A stretch of 64,000 bases of DNA, taken from positions 152,327,012 to 152,391,011 of the forward strand of contig OX578276.1 of assembly GCA_951217055.1 (NCBI GenBank), written 5' to 3'. Under the pieces are notes generated by a model. That model was not told the origin of the DNA. It saw only the letters and a program-made list of their open reading frames with translations, and made no database searches. Position numbers and translations under genes: made by a program. The stretch's first letter is position 1. Each line of letters begins with the position of its first letter. Source of the stretch: Gerris lacustris. Its lineage: Eukaryota > Arthropoda > Insecta > Hemiptera > Gerridae. Shown piece by piece: positions 12,401-21,700 of this stretch.

Positions 12401-14652
12401 ATGTTTTATTTGGTTTATATTTTAGCTGTATTTAAAAAGAAATAGACAAGTGATGTCAATAAATCTCTGATGAGGTAGAGCCTTTTATATCTATGTATTT
12501 TCTGCGGTTAATTTATAAATTTGAAATATGTATGCTAAACCTACATGTGTCCACACCCAACCAACAAGGTTCGTCCTTATTGAACAAAGTTTTTTTGTTT
12601 TTTTTAACGGCACTGTGTCAGACTTGTAAAAGCCTTCATTTTGTGAGGTTTGCTTTGACTGTAATGCATGAGTGTTCTGCGTGATAGCCAGACCTTTACT
12701 ATATACCCCAAGAGCTTTATTACCTTCACCAAATGGCCCACATAACTCCATTTAATCATAAATTGGATTTGTACAGTTTTTATTGTAAGGAGACGATATG
12801 ATAAAATAAAATACACATTATTGACGGTACTTATTATAGTTGATATTTTCCAGTCTAAGATAGTTGAGTGGAGTAAAATTAGAGTTGCCAGATTTCCGAT
12901 GGACAAACCCGACACACATAGTATTTTAGTCAAATTAAACGACGTTTTACCTAGCAAAAAGTTTGGTAGTTATATGTTGGTTTTTTATATGTTGTACTAG
13001 GTGTAGGCACCCTTATGAAAAACCCTAAGTTTAACCTTGACGGAGCGCTACTGGTGCCAAAAAAAACAAGCTTTATCGTTTTATATTTTGTTAGTTTAAT
13101 TAATCAATATTTTCAAAATTACAATCATTTTCAAAATTTCTTTGATCTAAAAACTTTTTATGTAATTTCTCAAAAAACCACCCCAAAAACAGATGTATGT
13201 TGAAAGCTATATTTACAATATAAACTTCATAATGGTCACAAATTAGAGGACAATCATTCTACTTAAAACTTAGTTCTAATCAATTTTGCTAAAAACCTTG
13301 ACTTCAGGTTTAAAAAAAGAAACAAGCAATCTTAAAAATGTTTAAAATTCACTCATATGATTCTTATATGTGTAGAAAAGTTACTCTTCTTTTTAAAGAT
13401 AAAGATTTATTTATTTTTTATTTATTTATATTAGCTGCATTGCCAAGCTGTATGCTTGGATGCAGTAGGTCACATAATAATACAAACATTTAAAAAGAAC
13501 TTAAATACATTGAGTATTATGAATAATATAAATATAAATAATCAAAATATATATGTACTGATTATTATATTGGATTATTACAACGGGATATAAATTTTTA
13601 AGTAAGACGGGCTATTAGGACGTTTTAATGTTATCAACATTTCTATATAGTTAGGTTTGAGGGAACAATTAGTTCCCTAACATGATCAGGGTGTTAATAA
13701 CCTTAGCCGTCAAACACCCATTAATAAAACAATAAAGAATAATAATATATATACTGATAAACTTGATAAGTACAGACAAAAAACCGACAATCAACTTTGA
13801 CATTGAATAAAAAAAAAAAATGAAAAAATAATAATACTAAAATAAAATATATATTTTATCATCCCCCCTGCATATGTTCTTGAACACTGTAGAACGCCTT
13901 TGTTTCAAGAAATCTCTTTAAACTATTTTTAATTTTTTTTGTTGTTGTTGAATATTGTTTCAACGAAGCAAGTAATCTATTGAAACAGGCCACTGCAAAG
14001 TTGTAGGGAGATAATTTATATAGAATTGTCCTACACTTTAATGGGTACAGATAGTCTTTGTGCCTTGTGTTCATGTTATGTGCGTCACTATATTTTATAA
14101 ATTTCTCTGGATAATTGGCAGCATATAGGCAGGATTCTTGGATTAACATTGAGTAGAACGTTAGGATGTTCTGTTGTATGAAAATACGTTTGACTGAGTC
14201 ACGAGAAGAAACATGAAATATTGTCCTTATTATTCTTTTCTGAATAATAAATACTCTTTTCACCTGCACACTGGTGCCCTAAGCAAGAATGTGACTTGAC
14301 ATGAAAGGGTAAGCTAAACCATAGTTAAGCATGATAATAAGTCCCTACAAATTAAAGCTTCTTAATTTGCTTATTTTGAGTATTTACTTTATGGTGAAAA
14401 CAGGCCAACACTAAAAAAGTTAAACATTTTAATATGCGTATCTCATAGTAGGCATAACCAGGATTTCTAGCAACCCTAAGTACAATGTTATATAACCTGT
14501 TGTGCCCAGACTCCGGCAGCAAACTGAGCAGCTTGACCCGCTCTTCCTGGTGCTTTAAGAAGAACTCCTCCTGAGGAAGAAGCAGCGCCAAGCCTTCCTT
14601 CCATGTCCACACAGACAGCTCCTACTGTGTCCAGTCTCTCCTCTTCAACCAC
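6406..14652 (-). CDS. Tasp1: Taspase 1 (threonine aspartase), copy A, 3' exons only
   Basis: Four exons on the - strand (14652-14497, 11442-11262, 8530-8379, 6474-6406) join in frame through GT-AG introns of 3054, 2731 and 1904 bp. Together they encode the beta (catalytic) subunit of an Ntn-hydrolase of the asparaginase 2 family. Taspase 1 is made as one chain and cuts itself just before its nucleophilic Thr. In known animals it then cleaves MLL/Trithorax and TFIIA in the nucleus. The self-cleavage site LD-TVGAV and the downstream SSSGG and SHTTQTMALGYM blocks are visible. Exons for the alpha subunit are not seen anywhere in the window, so the gene is incomplete here. No promoter is identifiable. 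Confidence 0.85.
6640..6725. repeat. GC-rich short palindromes (CCGAGGC-GAA-GCCGAGG type)
   Basis: Two near-identical imperfect palindromes, CCGAGGCGAAGCCGAGG and CCCGAGGCGCAGCCGAGGG, sit in otherwise AT-rich DNA just outside the family K element. The same motif flanks the second family K copy (47865-47920). Related forms occur at 22310-22385 and 28090-28215. Confidence 0.7.
6757..7879. mobile_element. Family K element, copy 1, carrying a nested fold-back
   Basis: Terminal inverted repeats TTTATCTCCAGTAGGGAGAA and TTCTCCCTACTGGAGATAAA bound the element. Copy 2 (47982-48391) is about 410 bp. The extra length here comes from a fold-back of family G at 7463-7820 and an insertion or unique stretch at about 6818-7165. 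There is no coding capacity, so it is non-autonomous. It lies in the last Tasp1 intron of copy A. Confidence 0.7.
7463..7820. mobile_element. Fold-back element, family G, copy 1
   Basis: The left arm CAGGAGATAGCGTGCAAAAA...CAAGCTAGAATTTTGTATAC is mirrored by the right arm GTATACAAAATTCTAGCTTG...TGCTATCTCCTGG. It sits inside family K, and the empty site in the other K copy (about 48335-48345) is intact. It is flanked by TAG on both sides. Confidence 0.8.
8093..8322. mobile_element. MITE with inverted ends around CCACCAGAA
   Basis: The left end GACCGGGCAGCCACCAGAA is complementary, with mismatches, to the right end TTCTGGTGGCCCCCAGC followed by TTTAGTC. Internal inverted copies of GGGTCTGATTTCAC/GTGAAATCGGACCCC and CCATTAAAAACAATGGG strengthen the fold. 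Copy B (18435-18495) begins inside this element, so the left limit of the Tasp1 duplication lies here. Confidence 0.65.
8379..8530 (-). CDS. Tasp1: Tasp1 copy A, third beta-subunit exon
   Basis: The exon is 152 bp, entering in phase 1 (GT completes Gly) and ending in phase 0 at CCAAAG-GTAACA. It encodes SPFLRGEKKKLCGVLVVKTD and ELLWSHTTQTMALGYMSTSM. The L-W-S-H-T-T-x-x-M-x-x-G-Y-M run is a hallmark of taspase 1. The overlapping ORF in another frame (8251-8442) is a shadow. Confidence 0.9.
8709..9490. mobile_element. Tc1/mariner-like MITE with ~330-bp inverted repeats
   Basis: The ends are CAGGGTGGGCAAAA and TTTTGCCCACCCTG, flanked on both sides by TA (8707-8708 and 9491-9492), as expected for TA-target elements. 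The arms are complementary for roughly 330 bp, each interrupted by a G or C run. The core contains a second smaller inversion (CAAATATTGAAGATG/CATCTTCAATATTTG). There is no transposase. The partner in copy B is at 18879-19525. Confidence 0.85.
10207..11037 (-). mobile_element. Degenerate jockey/CR1-like LINE fragment in a Tasp1 intron (copy A only)
   Basis: A 185-codon frame (10466-11023, -) reads as the C-terminal part of a non-LTR reverse transcriptase: SSIKILGLSIDSTLNWK, then KEWGAATSANS and LLRKKAIRIINKL followed by NGILTFYLHIF. It lacks the catalytic core and is interrupted. Copy B has the uninterrupted junction CGTCGTATTAACTCAAATGG (about 22521-22540), so the insertion limits are about 10207-11037. 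Confidence 0.8.
11262..11442 (-). CDS. Tasp1: Tasp1 copy A, second beta-subunit exon
   Basis: The exon is 181 bp (60 codons plus one base), between acceptor GTTGACAG and donor ATCG-GTGAGC. It encodes ASYANEEGEGSSNR, then SGVAVATSGTGEQLITTLLA (the conserved S-T-S-G-x-G-E-x-L block of taspases), then a variable loop and DLHNTIKKQFI. The last base plus the first two of the next exon make a Gly codon, giving QFI-G-SPFL, which matches the KFISSPFL region of the human enzyme. Frame and phase therefore confirm the junction. Confidence 0.88.
11575..12165. mobile_element. Insertion present only in Tasp1 copy A, superfamily unknown
   Basis: Copies A and B are collinear up to ATGTTAGATTATTAA and again from GTGAGCTATTGTTGTTTTAC, but hold different sequence between. 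In copy A it carries two small - strand frames, 11918-11820 (begins MSNLSDYYYDENEEN) and 11820-11578 (begins MSSLSKEEYELTYRKL), whose stop and start overlap. They could be remnants of a transposon ORF. I do not recognise the family. Confidence 0.45.
13405..14295 (-). mobile_element. Non-LTR retrotransposon 3' fragment (copy A only)
   Basis: The frame at 13859-14269 (-, 136 codons) has the layout of the region after the reverse transcriptase in jockey/CR1-type LINEs: IIQKRIIRTIFHVSSRDS, then IFIQQNILTFYSMLIQE and DAHNMNTRHKDYLYPL (the NTR-H motif). No catalytic domain remains. At this place copy B holds unrelated repeats. Confidence 0.75.
14497..14652 (-). CDS. Tasp1: Tasp1 copy A, exon with the catalytic threonine
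   Basis: The exon is 156 bp (52 codons), phase 0 at both ends, between acceptor TATTAAG and donor CAG-GTTATA. It begins VVEEERLDTVGAV; the Thr at residue 9 of the exon (codon at 14626-14628) corresponds to the autoproteolysis nucleophile of taspase 1. It continues GRLGAASSSGGVLLKAPGR and GQAAQFAAGVWAQ. Human taspase has a GCGCW segment where this reads AAGVW, so two cysteines are absent. Copy B has Tyr instead of Phe in AAQF. Confidence 0.9.
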
Positions 14653-14739
14653 CTTAATATTAATAAACAAATAAATTATAACACTATAGATATAATACAT
14701 TTTATAAACACCAAATCAAATCTTATAATACACACATAA

Positions 14740-14965
14740 TTCAAATTACCAGTCGATCACCCTTACTGTACAAGAACTCAACAAGCTAGCATTGCTCTAA
14801 CTCTACTATGCCACACAGATTAAAAACAAAAACATGCCGCACTTATCTCGGACCGATTTACTATAACCAATTGCCAAAATCATTTCAACTTACAAAAACT
14901 ATTAAATCTTTTAAATATAGACTGAAAAAATTACTGAGGGAAATAAAAATATGCCCAAACAATTA
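14740..14965 (+). mobile_element. Possible LINE C-terminal fragment
   Basis: One + frame reads TCRTYLGPIYYNQLPKSF and TKTIKSFKYRLKKLL, the G-x-x-x-Y-N-x-L-P/F-K-x-x-L-K-x-L pattern common at the C-terminus of jockey-like ORF2 proteins. It is short and damaged. Confidence 0.45.
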
Positions 14966-15377
14966 ACAAGATTAGCAAAACTGACAAAACATAAAAAACA
15001 ATTAAATTAACTTAATATTATATAATTAAATATTATAGATATTGTTTAAACAAGGTAGGTGTAACAATTATTGATAGTTTATAAAAATAACAATTATGTA
15101 AGCAAGATTTTTTATAGGAAACTTATTCAGAGGCAGGACTCTCACTCTAGGTGATTTGATTCCTATTGAGAGCCCAATCGAGCTGAAATTTGGCTCATAA
15201 ACTCTGTACCAATACAAAAAAAAAATTAAGGGTCACTCACCCTAACAAACAGATTGATTAACGACACTGCTTATAAAACTCAATGACAGAGATTGTTATG
15301 AAAAATCTCAATAACAGAAATTGTTATGAAAATTTTCAAAGCATATTTTTATAAAAAAAAAAAAAAAAAAAAAAAAA

Positions 15378-16112
15378 ATCGGGTACGGGGTACCTCAGAA
15401 CTTTTCCTCACTTCGGAGGCCACTAAAGTGGAAGCAGCATTGGGCGTGGTCAGTACTTGGATGGGTAAACGTTTTGAACCAACTGATTTTTTTTCAAAAA
15501 ATATACATAATTTTTATTTATTTTATTTAATTATTTGAATTTTGGCGGTATTTTGACAAATGTAAACAAACAGAAGTATCAAACTAATTAATAATTATGT
15601 TGCTCTTAACTTTTAAACTAATTAATGGAATTTCATCAGGTTTTTTTTTATATTTGTTCCTTATCTTTTTCCGGTTCAAACGATATGCTTTATATCAAAA
15701 GTCATATTTATATTTTCGGTATTATTAACCACCAAAGTTTCAAAATTAAAAAATCGATAACTTCAAAATGGCGCCCGATATCGAAGTTAAATTTGGTGGA
15801 TTTGTTTGTCATACAGAGACCGAGAGGTACATTCGTGCCAAACCCCTTTTCGATTTTTTAAAATTTCTGCTGACAGTAAACTGGGGTCAAGATGGCGGAA
15901 AATGTTGATTTTCCGAGCGGTAAAACTAGAAGAAAGGACTGATTTTTCTGCCAAGTTTTAACTCTCTAGGTTAAATACCCTAGGCCCTAAGATGATAAAT
16001 GATAACAACATACATACATACCCACATACAGACGTCATGGTGAAAACCACTCAGGAGGTCTTAAAAACACCCAAAATGGATAATTATTCAGTTTAAATCT
16101 CGAAAAAAAAAA
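15378..16112 (+). mobile_element. 5S-rRNA-derived SINE, copy 1
   Basis: The region 15431-15470 (AAGCAGCATTGGGCGTGGTC, AGTACTTGGATGGG) matches the 3' part of 5S rRNA, which holds its internal pol III promoter. It is followed by a roughly 620-bp unrelated body and a terminal A run (16103-16112). A second copy lies inverted at 55779-56561 and shares both ends. A 5S-like head plus poly(A) tail is the layout of SINE3-type elements; the family assignment is inference. Confidence 0.75.
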
Positions 16113-16139
16113 GAAATCGGTTAAAAACAATACTTTTCC

Positions 16140-16720
16140 TACTATAGGCAGTGCCAGTTTTAGGACTTTTGAGGCCCTAGGCCAAGTTTTACAAGCGGCC
16201 CCTCCCCCACATTGTTTTTGACATTTTTATGTTTTGGCTATGGAACATACCTCAAAAAGCGTTTTGTTACCTAAAAACTCAGAAAAGTGCGACAGGGATT
16301 CAGAATCCTATAGGAGGTTTGCAGTCCAGTCTACAGCTAACCGAGGACGGGACGTGTAGGTTCGCCTGCCTTCGGTTCTCCCCCACTCTATAGCCTGTAG
16401 CCCAGCGCTCTTCTACTCTACTACACTACACTTAGTAAAGTCTAGTCTAGAGCAGCAGTTCTCAACCCATGTACCCCTTTTTGTATAATTAACTGTTGGT
16501 ATCCTGTAAAAACAACCCTTATTTTTACAAATACTATTTACATTAGATGAAGTGTTGTTACACTACTGCTAATATTGCAACATCGTAGAAACAGCTGTAA
16601 ATAGGTCATTTACTTTACTTACGCACATAAACTCGAAAAACGACACCAAAAAGCGTTACATAAAAATGTCTCACTGTCTTGCAGACTCGTATGCAAGCAA
16701 TAATTTCATCCTAGTTTTTA
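16140..16720. repeat. Family F repeat
   Basis: The blocks with TTTTTGACATTTTTATG, AAAAAGCGTTTTGTTAC, ATAGGAGGTTTGCAGTCCAG and (16670-16712) CTCACTGTCTTGCAGACTCG are shared with 19840-20300, 21100-21210, 53210-53650 and 53820-53960. It is noncoding and its termini are undefined. Confidence 0.6.
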
Positions 16721-16998
16721 TGAACTATAGAAGTTCTATAATTGGGTTTTCTTTGAATTTTTTTATAAAACCGTTATGGTAAGTTAATATTCGTAGGCCT
16801 AACTTAACTTAAGTCAAAAAAGTATAATAAATTGGATGATTTTTTTTTTAATTCTTGAAATACTTTTTAATTTGGTTTTACATACTACAAAATATGTGGT
16901 AAGGTTTTAATAAATAGGCCGATAAAACTCATACTTTTTATTGAATTTTATTTTTTTGTAGAACCTTTTTAAAAATCTTATAAATATAAATGTATATA

Positions 16999-17270
16999 GT
17001 TCAGGAGATAGCGTGCAAAAGAGTGTTTGACTAACATCATGAAAACCTTTTGGTGCCTGTAAAAAAATATGTGGTCGGCTAAGTTCGTCTGCGGAACAGA
17101 AGCTCGTCAGCTTGGCAAATGGCATTTGAAAAAAAAAAAAAAAAACTATAGAAAGCGGCCATGTCACGGCCATTTTGGTAAACAATGTGATCTTCATGAT
17201 CCTGAGTTCAAAATTAGTTAGTAGACCAAAAATCAAGTTGATAATAGCTTGTCACTTGATAGGTGACCAC
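16999..17270. mobile_element. Left arm of a family G fold-back, cut by the assembly gap
   Basis: AGGAGATAGCGTGCAAAAGA through CAAGTTGATAATAGCTTGTC follows the left arm of the complete palindrome at 46264-46833. The sequence becomes Ns near the palindrome centre, and no right arm is seen after the gap. Confidence 0.75.
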
Positions 17271-17470
17271 NNNNNNNNNNNNNNNNNNNNNNNNNNNNNN
17301 NNNNNNNNNNNNNNNNNNNNNNNNNNNNNNNNNNNNNNNNNNNNNNNNNNNNNNNNNNNNNNNNNNNNNNNNNNNNNNNNNNNNNNNNNNNNNNNNNNNN
17401 NNNNNNNNNNNNNNNNNNNNNNNNNNNNNNNNNNNNNNNNNNNNNNNNNNNNNNNNNNNNNNNNNNNNNN
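17271..17470. other. Assembly gap of exactly 200 Ns
   Basis: 200 consecutive N. A round-number gap usually marks a scaffold join of unknown size rather than a measured gap. The frames drawn across it are meaningless. Confidence 0.99.
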
Positions 17471-17532
17471 AGGGTTGTTATGGGGTTCAAGTTTGTTGTG
17501 GAAATTTTTATATCTATCTTTAGCAAGATCGC

Positions 17533-17960
17533 TCACAAAAGATACCTTAGGTCTTTATGGATGATGATGTTTGGAACATAGAAAGGAAGATGGGACAGTT
17601 TTCTTAAGATTTTTGACTGTAGAGACTGCAGACGGTGAAGATTTGAAGGTTTTGTAGAACCCCAGATTTCAATGCCATATGACCAGGTAGGCTTGAGAAT
17701 TGAGTTGTAAATTTGTAGTCTATGTTTTAATGTGAGACGTGTGCGATGATCAAGAAGTCTTAGAAGTAGTTTGTAGCGTCTGTTGGTTTCAATACGTTTC
17801 AATCGAGTGTGTGATTCCACGTTAGCCTTTTGTCCAGATGTAGTCCAAGGTAACTAACAGTAGTGGCGGGTGGTATGATTTTGTTATTTAGGTATACTGG
17901 TGGACAAAAACCATGGCGGAGGGTGAATGTGACTTGTGTTCTTTTTTGTTCATTTATTTT
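17533..17960 (-). pseudogene. Jockey-type LINE reverse transcriptase fragment, frameshifted
   Basis: Two - strand frames (17799-18011, then 17533-17820) join across a frameshift. Together they read PPATTVSYLGLHLDKRLTWN and LKPTWSYGIEIWGSTKP with KILRKLSHLPFYVPN, the typical Y-L-G-x-x-L-D-x-x-L-x-W and Y-G-x-x-x-W-G motifs that follow the RT core in jockey LINEs. It lies immediately right of the gap. Confidence 0.85.
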
Positions 17961-18094
17961 TATAGATAGATAAAGATAATAAATAGCCCTAAGCCATAAG
18001 GTAAGGGACATTGTTACTCTGAGCAGAACAAGGTCCCATACAAGTTAGAATCGATCTCTACCCTACAACAGCAAAATTTTGTCGTTTATAATAA

Positions 18095-18430
18095 AATTAT
18101 TTTTAAGCTTTGATAACAGAAACTGGGCAGAGAACAGAAAGAATCAGTATGACATTAACGAAATGATAACAATAACAGAAATGAAGTGTTATCATATAAC
18201 AATAACAGCTCATTGCATCTTGTTCTTGTTACTTGAAATGTTATTGATTCTGTTATTGTTATAAAATAACAATAACAGATGATCAGTTATTGTTATCAAA
18301 TCTGTTCTGTTATCTGAGCTGTTATAATGTGAACTGTTATTCGATAACAGGTTATTTTCAATAACATGTTATCAGACGAACTGTTATTCTCTAATAACAT
18401 GTTATTGTGAACTGTTCTGTTATTTTCGAC
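18095..18430. repeat. Degenerate AT-rich array of AACAATAACAG/CTGTTATTGTT
   Basis: Many short direct and inverted copies of ATAACAATAACAG, AACTGTTATT and ATAACATGTTAT. It can fold on itself at several points. The array abuts the left limit of Tasp1 copy B. Confidence 0.6.
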
Positions 18431-18551
18431 CCACCTCTAGTCTGATTTCACAAGCGAGTCTGCTCCACTTCTAGTGGTCCCCGGCTTTAGTCCGATAATG
18501 AACGCTCTAATGTACCGTGTACTGTATTCTTTGCAATCCTTAACGTTTTAC

Positions 18552-18703
18552 CTTTGGTCTCTTCATAGAGGTGCTCATATATCCTAAAGCCATGGTTTGT
18601 GTTGTATGAGACCAAAGAAGTTCACCTCTGTCTCCATCCTCATCTGTCTTTACCACAAGAACACCACACAGCTTCTTCTTCTCACCACGTAGGAATGGTG
18701 AAC
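18552..18703 (-). CDS. Tasp1: Tasp1 copy B, third beta-subunit exon
   Basis: 152 bp with four differences from copy A, all silent (Arg CGC/CGT, Leu CTA/CTT, His CAC/CAT, Thr ACT/ACA). It encodes SPFLRGEKKKLCGVLVV and LLWSHTTQTMALGYM. The donor is CCAAAG-GTAAAA. Confidence 0.9.
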
Positions 18704-21700
18704 CTGATAAACACAACAAAATTTAATACAGCCATGCAAGATATTATTAAAATAAATATATACAGTAGAAATATTGTATTAAATTATTTATTGTACACGG
18801 GTAGTTTATGAACTATCTTATGAATTAATCAAGATGTTATTATTCAAGAGTAGTTTATAAGCTTGTTGTATGAAGTTACAGGGTGGGCAAAAAAAACCGC
18901 ACGTTTTTGAACATTTATAGCTCAGCTTCTGTAATAGAAAGATATATGGGGTTTGCAGGGTCTGAAAACTACATTCTTCTACTTTAAATTTCATATTTAT
19001 AACTTTAAAAACTATTGGGTGAAAGCTATGCAATGACGGTTTGAAATAGGGTCTTAAAAAAAGTTGTCCGGGTGGTAATCGTCTGGTATTATAGTTTTGA
19101 TAGAATAAATTACCATATGACGGAGGGGTGGTCTTTGTAGGTAAGTGGAAGGAGTCAGTGGCGTAGCTAGGGTATTGGGGGCCCCCCCGCAAAAACTATT
19201 TGTGGGCCCCTTGCCAAACAAAATTGATGAGCAAAAAAAAGAAAAAAAAACCTCTTCCTCCCACTTACCTACAAACAACCCCCCCCCCCCCCCCTCCGCC
19301 GTTTGGTAATTTATTCTGTCACTACTATAATACCAAACAATGATTACTACACGGACAACGACTTTTTTTAAGATCCTAATTCAAACCGTCATTACATGGC
19401 TTTCACCCAATAGTTTTTTAAGTTATAGATATGAAATTTAAAGTAGAAGAATGTAGTTTTCAGACCCCGCAAACCCCATATCTCTATCTATTACAGAAGC
19501 TGACCTATAAATGTTCAAAAAAGTACAGTGGTAGTTTATGAACTTGTATTATAAAGTATTTTAGATATTATTTTTCAAATAAAAGTACAAATTTCAGGGA
19601 TGAAATAGTCTTAACTCCCCATTTTAAGTCAATCATTTAATTGACTTTCTCCACTTAGTCCTAGACGTTTCAGGAAAAAGTATCATTAATCATAGGGGAC
19701 CACTGTTCTGAATAAAGATACTCATTGCACGTAAAGCATGTATTATATTTTCCTCAATAATAATTTCAATAAACTCAAATATGAAATTATAGACCCTATC
19801 GCTATGTACAACTTGAACACACGGGTTTGACATTTTCATGTCTTGGCTTTGCTATATAAAATTAAAAAGCGTTACTAAAATTCTAAGCAAAAAACGTTAC
19901 ATGCGTGTAACAGGGAGTTAGAAAGATATAGGAGGTGTACAATCCAGTTTCCAGCTGTATGGCCTACCCCTACCGAACTTGGTAGGGCCGAAGAAAGTCA
20001 AAAAGAGTTACACTGCTACCAGGAAGGTAGACAGTTGCAGGAGGTAGTTCGTAGTTGCATATTATAGTCTAGTGGGTTTTAGAGAGAGCCTTCTCCCCGC
20101 AGGCTCGCCATCTTAGGGGCTACATCTTCACCTTGCATGGTAACTGGCTCTACGCCCCGACTTCTCTCTCCCAGCGGCGCCCCTGCCCCCCCTCCCCCCC
20201 CCCCCCCCCCCCCACTCCCAACTACAACTTCTGCTCTACTGCTACGATTTGCATCAGACAAATGCCATAACCCTTAGAATATTATTCCTAATAAACTTAC
20301 ATACATGAAATTTATTTTTTACTTTATTTATTTATTTTTTTTATACCATAATTTTTTGCATTTATTAATTTTTTGCTAAAAGATTACTTCTTAATAAACT
20401 GGAGAAGAAGAAAAGTACTTTCTTTCTTGTGCGAGTTCGTAGGTTTGTTTCCTTTGATTGTTTTACTTCATTGGTTGAGAAACTTAAAGGAAATAATAAT
20501 TTAAAAAGATTTAACTCATCTTCAAACTGAATATATTTCGCCCTCTCTCAAGGCATATTCATTACACTGGCGAGAATACAAAAACTTTTCACGTCTTGAA
20601 CAATCAAATAAGATATATTAGGAACTTATCTATTCCTTCGTCAATTGATAATAATTAAATAAGATGAAATCAGTCAATAGTAATGGAATAAAACTAGCAT
20701 AGCAATAAAAACGTTTTCGAACATACAAGAATCTTACAAGAATTCAAGAACATACAAGAATCTTACAAGGATTCTTGCATGTTCAAAAACGTTTTTATTG
20801 CTATGCTAGTTTTATTCCATTACTATTGACTGATTTCATCTTATTTAATTATTATCAATTGACGAAGGAATAGATATGTTCCTAATATATCTTATTTGAT
20901 TGTTCAAGACGTGAAAAGTTTTTGTATTCTCGCCAGTGTAATGAATATGCCTTGAGAGAGGGCGAAATATATTCAGTTTGAAGATGAGTTAAATCTTTTT
21001 AAATTATTATTTCCTTTAAGTGTCTCAACCAATGAAGTACTTTCTTTCTTCGTGCACAACATATGTTTGATTTAATTCCTAATATACAAATGCAAAAATC
21101 TGCACTACTTTACTTAAGCACAAACTCGAAAAGCGTTACCAAAAAACGACATCAAAAAGTGTTACATGAAAATGCCTAACTGTCTTGCAGACTCGTATGC
21201 AAGCAATTTTACTCTGACCACGAGGGTACTCTATTGAGCTTTTCTACTACTCTATGAGTTAATTGTGGTTAATCTTAAAGAATATTGCAAGCCCTAGAAA
21301 ATAAGATATTTGTCCCAGGGAAAGACTTATATACAGACGACATATTTCTGTTCCACACAAGAGTCTGCTATAGTGAAGTTCTACACTAGATTATTTTCCC
21401 TGAAAATACTTTTTGTTTTTAAAAAAAATTATTACCTAATGGAAGAAATAAAAATGTATTGAACACCGTTCCCTTCAAATGGTTAAAAGAGCCACAAGAT
21501 ATCAGGTTTTTTTTGGATAACATTTTTATATATTTTTCCTCCAGAAGGGAGACAACAATAACTTTCCACCCTAGTTTATACGGAGGAAAGGATCTCATTA
21601 CAGCCTAGATGTGAAAATCGTGGCGGAAAGTAACAGTAGAGCCAACTTATTATTCTTTAAAAAATCAGTGTTGCCTGTTTTGTAACAAGTAGCAGTTCTT

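Noticed and set aside
12491..12751. An extra Tasp1 exon (frame MELCGPFGEGNKALG, similar frame at 25003-25257)
   Set aside because: It has no taspase similarity, many amino-acid changes between copies, and the exons on either side already join in phase. It is conserved only because the whole interval is duplicated.
17175..17564. ORFs of 86-129 codons across 17175-17564
   Set aside because: They are read through 200 Ns and contain no real sequence there.
20079..20261. Poly-glycine ORF on the - strand
   Set aside because: Caused by a C run at 20184-20213 in a family F repeat.
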